Below, piece after piece: positions 1-13,400 of a stretch of 64,000 nt of DNA. The DNA is from Rutidosis leptorrhynchoides. Its lineage: Eukaryota > Streptophyta > Magnoliopsida > Asterales > Asteraceae. The stretch's first letter is position 1; every line of letters begins with the position of its first letter. The stretch covers positions 369,821,501 through 369,885,500 of the forward strand of contig NC_092337.1 of NCBI RefSeq assembly GCF_046630445.1, given 5' to 3'. Both the position numbers and the translations under genes were made by a program. The notes under the pieces were generated by a model. It did not search any database. It was not told the DNA's origin and saw only the letters and a list, made by a program, of their open reading frames with translations.

Positions 1-1995
1 ATTCCAATTTGATGTTCTTATGATCGGCGCATTAGTGAGTTTTTGTTTAAGAATATTAAAAGATTTGATACATTCATCTGAAAAGATGAATGGAGCATCC
101 TTTTCTAGGAGTTTATTCATAGGAGTGGCAATTTTAGAAAAATCTTTTATGAAACGTCGGTAAAAACCGGCATGCCCTTGAAATCTCCTAACTCCTCTAA
201 CATTGGTGGGATGTGGAAGTTTAGCAATTACATCTACTTTAGCTCTATCCACTTCAATTCCTTCCTTTAAAATTTTATGACCAAGAACGATGCCTTCTTC
301 AACCATGAAATGGCATTTCTCCCAATTAAGTACTAGATTTGATTGTTCGCATCTAATAAGCATTCGTTCAAGATTAACTAGACATGTTTCAAAAGTATCA
401 CCGAAGACTGAAAAGTCATCCATGAAAACTTCCATGCATTCTTCTATCATGTCGTGAAAAATCGCCATCATGCACCTTTGAAAGGTTGCAGGGGCGTTGC
501 AAAGTCCAAATGGCATGCGTTTGTAAGCAAAAGTACCATAAGGGCACGTGAATGTGGTTTTTTCTTGGTCCTCGGGTGCTATTGGAATTTGAAAATATTC
601 GGAAAAACCATCAAGAAAACAATAGTAACTATTTCCGGCTAATCTTTCCAACATTTGATCAATGAAAGGTAAGGAAAAGTGATCTTTTCTGGTGGCGTCA
701 TTTAATTTTCTATAATCAATACATACACGCCATCCTGTTACAGTCCTAGTAGGAATAAGCTCATTTTTCTCATTTGTGATAACAGTCATGCCACCCTTCT
801 TAGGCACGCATTGAACTGGGCTTACCCATGGACTATCAGAGATTGGATAAATTAAACCTGCATCAAGCAGTTTAATAATTTCTTTCTTAACAACATCTTG
901 CATATTAGGATTTAGTCTTCATTGGCGTTGCACATACGTTTTATGACCTTCTTCCATAAGGATTTTATGTATGCAATACGAAGGACTTATTCCTTTAATA
1001 TCATGAATTTTCCATGCAATGGCTGGTTTATGAGCTTTTAGCACAGAAATGAGTCGAGATTTTTCATTTTTAGTAAGAGAAGACGATATTATTACAGGTA
1101 ATTCAGATTCACCATGTAAATAAGCGTATTCCAAATAGTTTGGAAGTGGCTTTAACTCTAATGTCGGTGGTTCTTCTATCGATGATTTATATCGATATCT
1201 GTCTTCTTCTTTTAGCATTTGAATTTCTTCTGTTGTTGGTTTGTATCCATTAGCCATAAGTGTAGCTAACATTTCAGTTTCATCAATTGGTTCAGTACCT
1301 TCTCCTAAAGAACATTCTCCTGTTCCTTGTAATTCTGAAAATTCTTCTAACAATTCTGCATGTGATTCTATAGTTTGAATATAATAGCATGTATCATCTA
1401 CAGATTGCGGTTGTTGCATTGCTCTATCAACTGAAAAGGTAACACTCTCGTCCTCTATACTTAGGGTCAGTTTCTTACCGAACACGTCTATCATTGCTTT
1501 AGCCGTGTTTAAGAATGGTCTTCCTAATATGAGAGGAACTTGAGAATCTTCTTCCATGTCCAGAACAACAAAATCTACTGGAAATACTAAAGTACCAACT
1601 TTAACTAGCATGTTCTCCATTATCCCTCTAGGATATTTTACTGATCTATCGGCTAGTTGTATGCTTATTCATGTTGGTTTCAATTCTTCAAGGTCTAATT
1701 TAGTGTATAGTGAATACGGCATTAAATTTATACTAGCACCTAAGTCTGCCAATGCTTCTATTGAACTAAGACTACCCAGAAAACATGGAATTGTGAAACT
1801 TCCTGGATCAGATAGTTTTTCTGGTATCTTATTCAACAGCACTGCTGAACAATTAGCATTCATAGTAACAGCAGAGAGTTCTTCCATTTTCTTTCTATTT
1901 GAGATTAGATCTTTCAGAAATTTAGCATATCTAGGCATTCCTGAAATCACATCAATGAAAGGAAGATTTACATTTATCTGTTTAAACATATCCAA
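1..1995 (-). pseudogene. Athila A pol remnant (protease and reverse transcriptase)
   Basis: This is the pol region of element A, partial because integrase lies beyond the window. The protease segment (about 1995-1669) keeps the ADLGAS active-site motif and ends at a TGA where the intact copy at 45077-48859 has an arginine codon. A second open block (1620-919) covers the protease to RT linker and ends at a TGA replacing a CGA codon just before the RT core. From about 918 to 1 the RT reads on with recognisable motifs, including [12 protein letters not shown], the FMDD catalytic box near 425 and VLGHK. Homology to the intact copy is clear throughout. Relative to that copy the reading frame is broken at least three times, so no functional polyprotein can be made. 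Confidence 0.88.
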
Positions 1996-3851
1996 GAATT
2001 TGGATTGCTCGGCTTCGTCTCTCTTTTCTCATTTTACTCGGGTAAGGAAGTGGTGGTTGGTATGGTTTAACATAAGGTTTTGCCTTAACTGTGTTATCTT
2101 CATTAACCTTTTCAACTACCGGTTCTTTTTCCTTATCTTGTTCAGGTTGTGGTTCTTGTGGAGTAGGAATAGCTTCCTCAGAAATTACAGGTATTTCAGG
2201 TGGTTTAAGTGTAATACCACTTCTTGTGGTAATGGCTTTAGCTGTTTCATTCCGGGGGGTTAGCATTTTTATCACTAGGTAGACTTCCCGGTTTTCTTTC
2301 ACCTATCAACCTTGCTAGGTTACTTACTTCTTGTTCCAGATTTTGAATAGAAGCTTGTTGATTTCTAAATGCTTGAGCATTTTGTTCATTGGTTTGTTTC
2401 TGAGATGTGAAAAACTGTGTTTGAGATTCAACTAGCTTTGTCATCATATCTTCTAAATTTGGCTTTTTATTATCGATTTGTGGTGGTTTGTTTTGAAAAT
2501 TAGGTCTTTGCTGATTGTAAGTATTATTGGATACTTGTTGATTACTAGGACCTTGTTGGTTGTTGTATGGAACATTTCGGTTATAGTTCTGGTTTTGATT
2601 GTATATTGGTCTTGGCGGTTGATAATTATTCTGATAATTATTTCCAGGCCTTTGGTTTATGTATGAAACATTTTCTCTTTGTTCCATTGTTAGTTCAATA
2701 CTGAGAAAATCTTTTGTCAAATGTGGTCCTCCACACTGCTCACAACTAATTCGTATTGAGTGTATATCCTTAGTCATCTTTTCCATTCGTCTCTCGACAG
2801 CATCTATCTTTGCTGAAATAGAATCTAAGTCATGGCTAGAATCGGCTCTAGCTGCTTTAGATGATCTAACGATATCTTTTTCTTGGTGCCACTCATGTGA
2901 GTGGGAAGCAGTGTTATCAATAATTTTGTAAGCATCAGTTTCTGTTTTCTTCATAATAGAACCACCAGCTGCTATGTCTATGTCTTTCCTTGTAGTGATG
3001 TCGCATCCTTGGTAGAATATTTATACTATTTGACAGGTGTCTAAACCATGTTGCGGACATCCTCTCAATAACTTTCCAAATCTGGTCCATGCCTCATATA
3101 GAGTTTCATTTGGCTTCTGTGTGAACGTAACAATTTCTCCTTGAAGTCTTACGGCTTTGGATGCCGGAAAGAATGGTTTAAGAAATTTTTCAACTAAAAC
3201 GTCTCATGTATCAATCGCCCCTTTAGGTAACGATTCCAACCAATCTTTGGCTTCTCCCTTTAAAGTCCAGGGAAATAACATGAGATATATCTGTTCATCC
3301 TCCAATTCTCTTATTTTAAATAAAGTGCAGATTCTATTAAATGTACGAAGATGTTCATTTGGATCTTCCTTCGGCGCACCACTAAATTGGCATTGATTAG
3401 TCACCATGTGTAGAATTTGTCCTTTGATTTCATAATCTGGCGCATTAATGTCTGGTTGAGTAATTGCGTGACCTTGGCCAGTGCGTTTAGCTCTCATTCG
3501 GTCTTCCATACTTAGAGGTTCCAGATTCTCCATAATTGAATTTGTTGAATCTGAATCACTAGAGGATTCTGATTTAATAGTTCGTTCCTTAACAATCTCT
3601 GTTTAAATGATTGGTGGTTCCGGAGGAAAGATTAGTGGTTCAGGATCTATGAATCGTCCCTGAATATTCTCCGGATTCTCAATTGTGAGGTCGGGTTCAA
3701 AAAATGGATTATCGGAAATTTGAATTGGAGTACTTGGTCGACTGGATGACGATTCTAAAGAAAAATCAACGGCCACAATATTTGCTAGATGTCTTGATCG
3801 AGTTACAGGTGGTGAACGTACAAAAGGTGGTGAACGTTTTGCTCGGTGCAT
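1996..3851 (-). pseudogene. Athila A gag remnant
   Basis: The start codon at 3851 opens the same N-terminus (MHRA.RSPPFVRSPPVTRSR) as the plus-strand copy at 43257. The frame stops at 3603-3605, where TAA replaces the CAA of the other copy. Homology resumes in the blocks 3533-3204 (capsid-like region with FPWTLKGEAKDWLESLP), 2954-2247 and 2302-1982. A length change in a run of C residues near 2255 shifts the frame. A CX2C pair (ISCEQCGGPHLTKD) lies near 2740, followed by an Asn/Gln-rich linker (about 2650-2470). Gag would form the particle of the retrotransposon, but this copy is broken. Confidence 0.87.
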
Positions 3852-5342
3852 TCACTGAATATCCTATTAGTATTTAAAAAGAAAGAAAAATTATATAAGT
3901 TATCCAATTAATAGACTTTTCTGATTTTACCCACGTTTCGAATAACCAAAAGATGCAGCAGAGGGGCATGATTCGTTTGGTCTCAATATAATTGAGTACT
4001 GTTTGGCTCCAATAACCCGGTCCACGTACAAATCCAACTATTACTACGAACCAGAAAATTTTGATGTCTATCAATTTAACCGCTTAAAATAATTTTTCGT
4101 AATTTAAAGAAATTTAGAGAAGAAGTAGAAAATTCTATGTCCTAAAAACTAGAATGGCGAGAAATAAGAAAGAAAAAGAGCGCGTCGGTATTAAAATTGG
4201 AGAAATAAGAAAGAAAAAGAGTGACTTATAAAACTTTAAAACACTCGACTAACCCAACCTTATTATTATCACTAACTTAAAATTAAAATTGCAAATTGAG
4301 ATTACTAATTGGAGTGATAATTGATACATAGGTAAAAGGCGTCGAAAAATAAAAATAAGAAAGTAGCGCGTTGAAACTTAAAAAGAAACTAAAAACTAAG
4401 AATTAAAAGTTGCGTCTAAAATTATTAAAGCTTACAAGTAAAACTATATCCCAAATGGCAATATCTTAAAAAGGTACTAAAACTTAAAAAGACGTCGCAA
4501 AATTCTAAAGCACCTAAATCTTAGTCTAAAGAAAAAGCACTTAAGGAATTTTACGGCAAAGCCTAAAAATCTAGAAGTAAAAATAACTATGGCAAAAACT
4601 ATATCTTAAAACTAAATACGAACGAAAAATACAAAAAATTACGCTAAAACAATTAAAAGGTACAAAATATAAAAATATACTAAAGTTGTAAAAAGTACAA
4701 TTTTTATAAAAATATTATTTTTATATTTTTTATTTTATAAAACTATTAATTTTATGTATTAATAAAAAATAAAATTAAAAATACAAATTAAATCTAAAAA
4801 CTAAAATTAAACAATTAAAAATACTAACCCTAATTAGGGTTTTAAGTTAAATAATAATAATTATAATTATTATCCGTAATTAATGCATTACGAGAATCAA
4901 CTGTGGCGTGTCAGATGCCCTCATGCGATCGCATGAAAATATGCCTTCGAGCTCATGCGATCGTATGAGCTAGGGTTTCGGGCCAGTTACTGGGCTGCTA
5001 CAGTACTGGACTCGAGTGTTTTTTTTGTTTTTTTTTGTGTTTTATTTTTCTGTTTTATATATTTATATAATATATTTATATAAATTAAATAAAACTTATA
5101 TTTTTATAAAATAAAGATAAAGAAATTTTTATAGAACTTAAATAATTAACAAACTCTTAAAAATATTTATATTTTTGTTTTTCTTTTTATATTTTAGAAT
5201 ATTTAAAACTTATTTTTACAAAAGCGTATTTTTTTTTTATAAAAGTAAACTTAAAAATAAAAATCTTTTTTTTTTATATATTAGCTTTGCGCTTCCGGCT
5301 TTTAAGCTAGATAAAATCCCCGGCAGCGGCGCCAAAAATACT
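3852..5342 (-). other. Athila A leader with primer-binding site
   Basis: This 1.5-kb AT-rich stretch between the 5' LTR and gag has no coding potential. The primer-binding site on the minus strand is TGGCGCCGCTGCCGGGGA (5317-5334), 8 nt from the LTR end. It resembles the Athila/Calypso PBS usually matched to tRNA-Asp. Two ATGCGATCGCAT-type palindromes lie at 4921-4936 and 4951-4970. Confidence 0.8.
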
Positions 5343-6621
5343 TGATGTGCGTAGATGTGTATATGAAATAGCTTAAATTTACTAGGAAAAACTATTAAAT
5401 ATGATACAATTTTACACAAGATATTTATTTATTTATAGAACGGATATAACTAAACCTTGCTACAACACTTATAGGCAGTGTACCTAATCGTACAGTAGTG
5501 TAGTTTTTAGTAAGTCCGGTTCGTTCCACAGGGAATCTTTTAAACAAAGCTTAACGCTATATTAGTCTTAATTTATAAAAATACAAATATATATAAGTAA
5601 TATTATTATTATAAAGGGGGTTTTTACCGTTTAATGACCGGTTTGTCGATTTTAAAAACTTTAGTCGCAGTTAAAACCTAATGTAAAATATTAAATAAAT
5701 AAAAGACTTAGCGTAAAATAAATAACGATAATGAAATTGCGATAAATAAAAGTGCGATAAAATAAAATTACGATAATTAAAGAGTACGGAAATTAAAAGT
5801 GCAATTAAATATAATGACAATAAATAAAAGTGCGATAATTAGAAGTGCAATTAAATATGAAAATAAAGGAATTATGCTTATTTAAACTTCCGTAATCATG
5901 ATGTTTGACGTGTTGATTTTAGTTTATTTCCCATGGGTTAATTGTCCTTTGTCCTGGATTATTTAATATGTCCGTCTGGTTTTTATCCATAACAGTCCAT
6001 CAGTCATAAATATAAAGTGCGAGTATCCTCGTCAAATTATCCTTATACCCGAAGTCAAATATTCCAACTAATTGGGGACTTAAACTGTAACAAGGTTTTA
6101 ATACTTTGTTATCAATTATGCCAAGTGTCCTTGTACATAATTTCACCCCTGTTTTAATAATTCTAGTGACTATTAATCCATTCCCGTGTCCGGTTAAATG
6201 AACGATTATTCGTACATATAAATACCCCGCCCATCGTGTCCGATCGAGTGTATATGGTTATTTATAGGGACTTCCAATTGTAAATCTTTATATTAAAATT
6301 AACAAACTATCATTTAGTTAAACAAATATAAAGCCCATTAATAGCCCATAGTCTAATTTTCACAAGTGTCGTTCTTTTGTCCAAACCCCAATTATGGTAC
6401 AAAGCCCAATTACCCAATTTTAGTAATTAGCCCAACATCATGATTACTTCGTTTTAAATAAGCATAATAATAATTTAGCTACGAGACATTAATGTAAAAA
6501 GGTTGAACATAACTTACAATGATTAAAAATAGCGTAGCGTTACACGGACAGAATTTCGACTTACACCCTTACAATATTCGCTAACATACCCTTATTATTA
6601 GGATTTAAAATTAAAATTAAA

Positions 6622-6705
<84 letters not shown>

Positions 6706-7312
6706 GTATACGTTGAGAGAGTTGGATGGATGGATATATATATTTTTACACTGAACCAAACACGCGAATTTATAGGGCTGTGGCCAGATACTGTTGGCCA
6801 TGCGATCGCATGGGAATTACTCTTCAAGGCCATGCGATCGCATGGCCTCTATTTCCAGCTCACATGAGCTTGTTTTCTTATGCCGACGGTTTTTAAATAT
6901 AATATAATATATATATTAATTTTAAGAATTAATTATATATTATATTATATTCATGTGCATAGTTGACTTGTAATTTTTAGTCCGTTACGTCGAGCGTTGA
7001 GAGTTGACTCTGGTCCCGGTTCTGGATTTTCGAACGTCCTTGCGTATAATTTAATATCTTGTACTTTGCGTTTCGCGTCTTGTACTCTTGTAATTTTGAG
7101 ACGTTTCTCATCAATAATTGGAACCTCTTTGATTGTACTTTGTACTTTTGAGCTTTTTGGTCGTTTGCGTCTTCAATTCGTCGAATCTGTCTTTTGTCTT
7201 CACCTTTTAATATTTAAACGAATATTCCTTGTAAATAGGACAACTGCAACTAAAAGCTTGTCTTTCTTGAAGGATAATGCTATGAAATATATGTTCGTTT
7301 TTAGCATTATCA
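5343..7312 (-). repeat. 5' LTR of Athila element A
   Basis: The 1970-bp LTR begins TGATAATGCTAAAAACGAAC on the minus strand (from 7312) and ends ...CACATCA at 5343, the canonical TG...CA form. It is homologous along most of its length to the LTRs at 39849-41843 and 54740-56732. It differs from them in a long (AT)n run and in carrying ATGCGATCGCAT palindromes (6798-6813 and 6828-6847) where those LTRs carry CCGCGACTCGCGG-type ones. Confidence 0.88.
6627..6703. repeat. (AT)n microsatellite in the Athila A LTR
   Basis: This is an uninterrupted AT dinucleotide run of nearly 80 bp. The sister LTRs have only a short run here, so it expanded after the copies diverged. Confidence 0.95.
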
Positions 7313-8474
<1,162 letters not shown>

Positions 8475-8509
8475 GTACCTACCCGTTAAATAAATTTCGT
8501 CCCGAAATT
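8475..8509 (-). other. 3' UTR and polypurine-type end of chromovirus E
   Basis: On the minus strand, between the pol stop codon and the LTR, the sequence reads TTTCGGGACGAAATTTATTT followed by AACGGGTAGG. This resembles the conserved pre-LTR segment of plant chromoviruses. Confidence 0.65.
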
Positions 8510-8722
8510 TTAAGCAGTTGGAGGTGTTGACGTATCTTCTGAAAATAAGTGCGGGTATTTCTTCTTCATCTGATCTTCTCGTTCCCATGTGAACTCGGGT
8601 CCTCTACGAGCATTCCATCGAACCTTAACAATTGATATCTTGTTTTGTTCAAGTCTTTTAACCTCACGATCCATTATTTCGACGGGTTCTTCGATGAATT
8701 GAAGTTTTTCGTTGATTTGGAC
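8510..8722 (-). pseudogene. Chromovirus E integrase C-terminus (chromodomain fragment)
   Basis: This is the last ~70 codons of a chromovirus pol on the minus strand, ending in TAA at 8510-8512. Visible motifs are EEPVEIMDREVKRLEQ, VKVRWNARRGPEFTWERED and KKKYPHLF. These are the hallmarks of the C-terminal chromodomain region of plant Tekay/Del-type integrases, thought to steer integration into heterochromatin. The sequence stops being pol-like at about 8722, where organelle-like DNA begins, so the rest of pol has been lost or replaced. The adjacent LTR on the expected side confirms the assignment. No stop interrupts the fragment itself. Confidence 0.85.
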
Positions 8723-9000
8723 CGCTCAATGGACCGCTCGTTGGGCCTGATAGGTGGTGGTATCACACCCTTCTCAAAGGAACCGTACGTGAGACTCTCG
8801 CGTCATACGGCTCCGTCCCGGAATCAGGACCCCTTTCCTTTGACCAACGGGTCCTCAAACCAACTTGTCCTTCCTTTCTATTTCTCGTTAAGCGGTTTTT
8901 TTTTTCATTCATTGATTGATTCAAGGTAGCTTGCTTCCAAGTCTAAGCGCTAGCTCTTACTTCGTCTTTCCCTTAATAAATCATCAAATTTGGTGCTTTT
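8723..9000 (-). other. Organelle-derived segment with group II intron 3' end
   Basis: This segment is less AT-rich than its surroundings. Its minus strand holds a perfect-length group II intron domain V at 8780-8813, followed by a short domain VI-like helix and a possible intron-exon junction. The style resembles plant mitochondrial DNA. I cannot name the gene. The right edge is uncertain: copia leader sequence is recognisable by about 9130. Confidence 0.6.
8780..8813 (-). ncRNA. Group II intron domain V (relic)
   Basis: The 34-nt minus-strand hairpin begins GAGCCGTATG, has a GAGA tetraloop and ends CACGTACGGTTC. It has the domain V length, the complementary GAGCCGTA/TACGGTTC stem and the tetraloop. 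Domain V is the catalytic core helix of self-splicing group II introns. Here it is a stranded nuclear copy with no intact intron. Confidence 0.8.
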
Positions 9001-9137
9001 TGATCCCCAGTTGCTATGGGGAACAAAGGATGAAATACAATCGATTCCTCCATTTAAGTGGTTCTCGCTCACCGTTTCTTGTTGAAGTTACCATCTTTTT
9101 TTGATTGATTTTGCTGCGTCTCCAGAATCGATTGGAA

Positions 9138-9464
9138 TCTGATACCACTGATATGTTCAATCTTAGTTCTTAAACCGTAATTGAACAATCGATTAAACCT
9201 TAAAGCCTATGAACTAGAAAGGTTCGTAGTAGAATCGGTGAAGTTTTATTGATTACTGAAATTGAGATTAAGAGAGAATAAGTTTGTTACAACTTACAAC
9301 AGAAAACACACTAACTGATGTAATCCCTTGACTATCTATTTAACAATTGCAATTAGAAATTGAATTGGGCGAGAATTGCAGCTGCTCAGCATAAAGGACT
9401 GCACGTGCTCCGCATGTGGCATCTCTTAAACTTCCCACATGCTCTGCACGTGTTGTACATATCA
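9138..9464 (-). mobile_element. Copia-type 5' LTR with PBS (element F, remnant)
   Basis: The LTR spans 9149-9464 (316 bp). On the plus strand it is bounded by TGATATGTTC and GTACATATCA, which form short terminal inverted repeats. Immediately inside, the minus strand reads GTGGTATCAGA (9138-9148), close to the initiator-tRNA-Met PBS (TGGTATCAGA) of plant copia elements. Only a short leader remains before organelle-like DNA. Two partly complementary GC-rich palindromic words occur at 9401-9419 and 9434-9452. Confidence 0.65.
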
Positions 9465-10432
9465 TATATTTTTTTAGTTTGTGACGGAGCAACCTATAAT
9501 TAAGCTCTATCTCTCGATATTAATCACTATTAAGCAAGTACTTAATAATACTATGAACCAGCACTAAATACTATTATTGGCAGTTGACATAAAAAGCTCT
9601 AGCTACTTTATTGAACTGAGTTTCAAAATACGTTAAGCTTGGCTCAAGCTCAAGTAGCTTAGGGGTGGTGTGGCCAGTTTACACACTTAGGCACTCTCTT
9701 AAAGGCAAACAATAAAAAAATATATAAATAAATAAAAGTAATGATTATTAATTGATCATTATAATAATAATAAAGTTAGACTTTTTCGCTAAGTTGGTCC
9801 TTTGATTTTACCCTGTATTGCATGCGGTGTTCCTATCTTTTTCTGGCAAACTTGATCCCTTCGTTTAACAAATATTGCGTGGGTGGTCCCTCCGTCTAAA
9901 TTCTGTTAAAAATCGTTAAACCAAAAAATAAAACTAAATTTAAAAAACAAAAACTAAACTTAAATCAACACAAACCTAGATCTGATTTTAAGAGACAACG
10001 ATGCAAAACAGGGTAAAACTAAGGGATCAATGGAGGGAAAAAAAAAATCTAGAAATAAAAAACACTAGGCAATTAAGGCAAAGAAAAAAATGGGAATTTT
10101 AATATGATAAAGTACAAGAGAAAAAGAACAAAGGAACATGGATGATGACTTGGTGGTGTGAGCCAGTAATTATAAAAAGACGAAATATTTCACTTTCGAA
10201 AAGTCATGATTCTTTAAATACATGCCAATTTGAAGGGGTCCACTAGAATAGATATTTGGACTTTTTGTCCATTGAAATCCATATACCAAGTGAAAGTTGA
10301 ACTGTTGTCTTCACTAGCATCATCAGATGACAAAATAATGATATACTCTGAATTAGGAAAAAAAAACAATATATAGCCTCAGGTTGCATATACATCGGTA
10401 GTATCAACATATACAAAAGTAGAAAAGAAAAT
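9465..10432 (+). other. Intergenic region upstream of the TKPR2-like gene
   Basis: Non-coding, AT-rich. The 5' part has no gene. The last 150 bp should hold the promoter of the reductase gene. Confidence 0.6.
10370..10376 (+). promoter_or_regulatory. Putative TATA box of the TKPR2-like gene
   Basis: TATATAG lies 57 bp before the start codon, which would place the transcription start near 10400 and give a short 5' UTR. This is a positional inference only. Confidence 0.45.
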
Positions 10433-13400
10433 ATGCCAGAATACTGTGTAACTGGTGGTACCGGGTTCATAGCAGGATACATCGTCAAAACGTTGCTTGA
10501 ACAAGGTCATACCGTTCGAACCACCGTCCGAGATCCAGGTATGCCCTTTAGTCCTGGATATTGTCCAAATATAGACATATTATGGATAGTTTAGATTAAA
10601 GCAATAATAGAATTTTTTTTTTTGGACATCAGTTAGTTGGAATCACCCAGCGGACTTAACCACCACGCGATTATCTCCCGCAGTTGTTATACCCCAAATT
10701 CGGGATGCATAAAATACTAGTCATTTACTAATTAGAGCTAATCACAAACAAAGCATTAAAATCAAGACTCGGTAGACGTTATGATCAACATCGGTTAAGA
10801 GCTTTAGACAAATTTCAAGTAGTAGTTCTAAGAAACAGAGGAAGTCAAAGAGCAAACATAACTTTTATTTTACCAAGGTCTAAGGGTTTGTGTTCCAAAT
10901 TACAAACCTTACAGCTTCTAAACGGTTTAAATGGCTTGTCTATTTCTATTTCTAACTTATGAGGCGGTTCTATAAACATATATTTTAGACATATGTTTAA
11001 ACATATGATATAATCATCCCATGGTAACTTAGTGGTTGGCATCGTAACATCATGACAAGAAACAGTCACCGAATAACACGGTTAAGTCATGTACATACTC
11101 GAGTCGCTTAAATAGGAAAAAGCTTCTACACTTATTAAAATATGATTTGGACACATGGAACATTTTTATATGTTCTTGGTGAGTACATAAAATTAACTAC
11201 ATTTATACCAAAAAAAACAAGGTCCGGTTATTAAGCACATAATGGGATTTAATAAATAGTTGGTTGTCCACTTTTCATTTTTAAAACATACGAGTAAGAT
11301 ATTTGCATATCCTTATATATAGAAGTTTGCACAGATCTACAAAGTGATAAAGATGTATCTATTTCCCTACATTCAAAATCATTGTTACTTAATGTAAAAA
11401 ATTGATTACATATGCATGATTTTTCAGAAAATGTTGAAAAAGTAGGGTACCTGTTGGAGCTTAAAGGAGCAAACGATAGACTAAAGCTTATGAAGGCCGA
11501 TCTGATGGTACAAGGAAGTTTTGACGAGGCTGTAGATGGTGTTGATGGGGTTTTCCACACAGCATCCCCAGTGGCAGTTCCATACGATAACAATATCCAG
11601 GCAATTTTACTTTCAGATTATCAAGAGCATTTAAAACTCATTTACTTATCTCACATATTTTATACTATACTCCATCAAGTATAGCATAATATATACGCTC
11701 CAAATCGAAAGCTCTAATTATTGGAGTGAAAAAAGCTCTTTTTTTTTTTTTTTTTTTTAGGGAAACAGCCTGAGATTTATAAAAATCTTAGTCGAAAGAC
11801 TTTCTTGAAAACTTATGCGTACAGATTTAAAAAAAAAAAAAAAAAAAAAAAAGCTAATGAAGTTATTTTCCATTGGAGTACAAAGATATTTTGAGAAGCT
11901 TTTTTGGTGAAAAAACACTGTGCTTACAAAACAGCTTTTCACTCTAACCACGGTTGTAAAAGTCGCCCACTCAAGCAACGTGTCGGTTTGGGGACTAGCC
12001 CATCCCGACTCGCCCAAAAACTACTTAAAAGTCGATCAACACTAAAAAGTCAGTTGAAAGTCGGTCAAAATTAGACTTAGTCGGGTCTCAAAGTCAAAGT
12101 TAGGTGAAGAATTAGATTTTGTGCATATATGTGAAATACTTTTAATAATTAGATTTTGTGCATATATTGTTAAAATATTTATGCTTTATATTTGATATAT
12201 TTATAATGTTTGTTTTATTTATTAATAAAAGTCAATGTTGGTCAACGTCCGACTCGTCCCTCAAAGGTGCCGACCGATTCATCCCCGACTCGTGACTTTT
12301 ACAACCTTGGCTCTAACAATAAGTATCTTTTGCAGGAAACACTAATTGATCCATGTATAAAAGGTACCATGAACGTACTAACCTCATGCAAGAAATCAAA
12401 AAGCATTAAACGAGTAGTGCTGACATCATCATGCTCTGCAATTCGATACCATTATGACGCCCAACAAGTTTCTCCTCTAAATGAATCGCACTGGAGCGAT
12501 ACTGAATACTGCAAACAATACAACGTAAGGGAACAAAACATAACAGAGGTGATCATCATTATCATTATATTATATTAACTCTTTTAATTACACACAGCTT
12601 TGGTATGCATACGCAAAAACAATAGCAGAAAAAGACGCGTGGAGTGTAGCAAAGGAAAATGGGATTGATCTGGTTGTTGTGAATCCTTCTTTTGTTGTGG
12701 GCCCGTTACTTGCACCGCAACCAACAAGTACACTTCAGATGATACTTGCTTGTGTTACAGGTACTAAAATTGACCTTCGGTTGGTAGTTAGTACATATAG
12801 ATGGGGTCCTAGTAGTTAGTACATGTAGATGGGGTCCAACGTTGCTTTATTCACATATAAGTAAAAAAGCATCAAACTTTCAAATACCAAAAAGTTGGAG
12901 TATTCGATACATTTACCAGGGGGAAAATGCTGATGTGGCAGATGACGTGGCAGTACCTCTGAATATCTTACTTTTCTTACATCATGCTGAGAAGCTATCA
13001 ACCTTTTCTTAAGATTAGAATCTAATGACAATATTCGCGAACCGAAATAGAAGTTGGATAACAATTAATGAAGTTCTATACAGTTTGCCATTTAGAAGAC
13101 ACAGCAGTTTGTAGTACTCTGTAATAAAAATTAGCAAGTGGTGGTAATAAAAATGAGTAATTGACATTTAAAAACACTTGCATTCAACCAAATAACTCAA
13201 CTTTAAATGCAAAAAAGACCCACGAAAACAACAATTATACTCGGCACTCTTCGTTTGGATGCTTAGTCTTGCAAATTGCATTTTTTGAAATTGTGCAATA
13301 ATGATGGTCTACTAATAACAGATAGTCAACAAATTGTACCATGTTAGATATTGAATTTCATGATGACTTTTAAATTTTATATCAGGTGCGGTAGAAGAAT

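Larger units (their letters stand above)
1..7312 (-). mobile_element. Athila-type Ty3/gypsy element A, 5' part, decayed, truncated by window edge
   Basis: Reading leftwards on the minus strand, the order is 5' LTR, primer-binding site, 1.5-kb leader, gag, protease and reverse transcriptase, after which the window ends. Order and sequence match the complete plus-strand Athila element at 39849-56732, so A is a second, older copy. The PBS and the long leader fit the Athila lineage. It sits inside the LTR of a Tekay-like chromovirus: an uninterrupted version of the target is readable near 57360. The flank next to the LTR reads TAGAG where the uninterrupted copy has TAAAG, so TAGAG is the likely 5-bp target duplication, but the other side is outside the window. 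Several nonsense codons and frameshifts show that it is dead. Confidence 0.9.

Noticed and set aside
6561..6833. ORFs of 67-90 codons rich in YIYIYI
   Set aside because: Translation of an (AT)n microsatellite in an LTR.
10685..11100. Solo LTR inside intron 1 of the TKPR2-like gene
   Set aside because: The start TGTTATACCCCAAATTCGGG is LTR-like, but no matching end or target duplication could be found.
11412..11684. ORF of 90 codons read as a small independent gene
   Set aside because: It is exon 2 of the TKPR2-like gene plus intron read-through.
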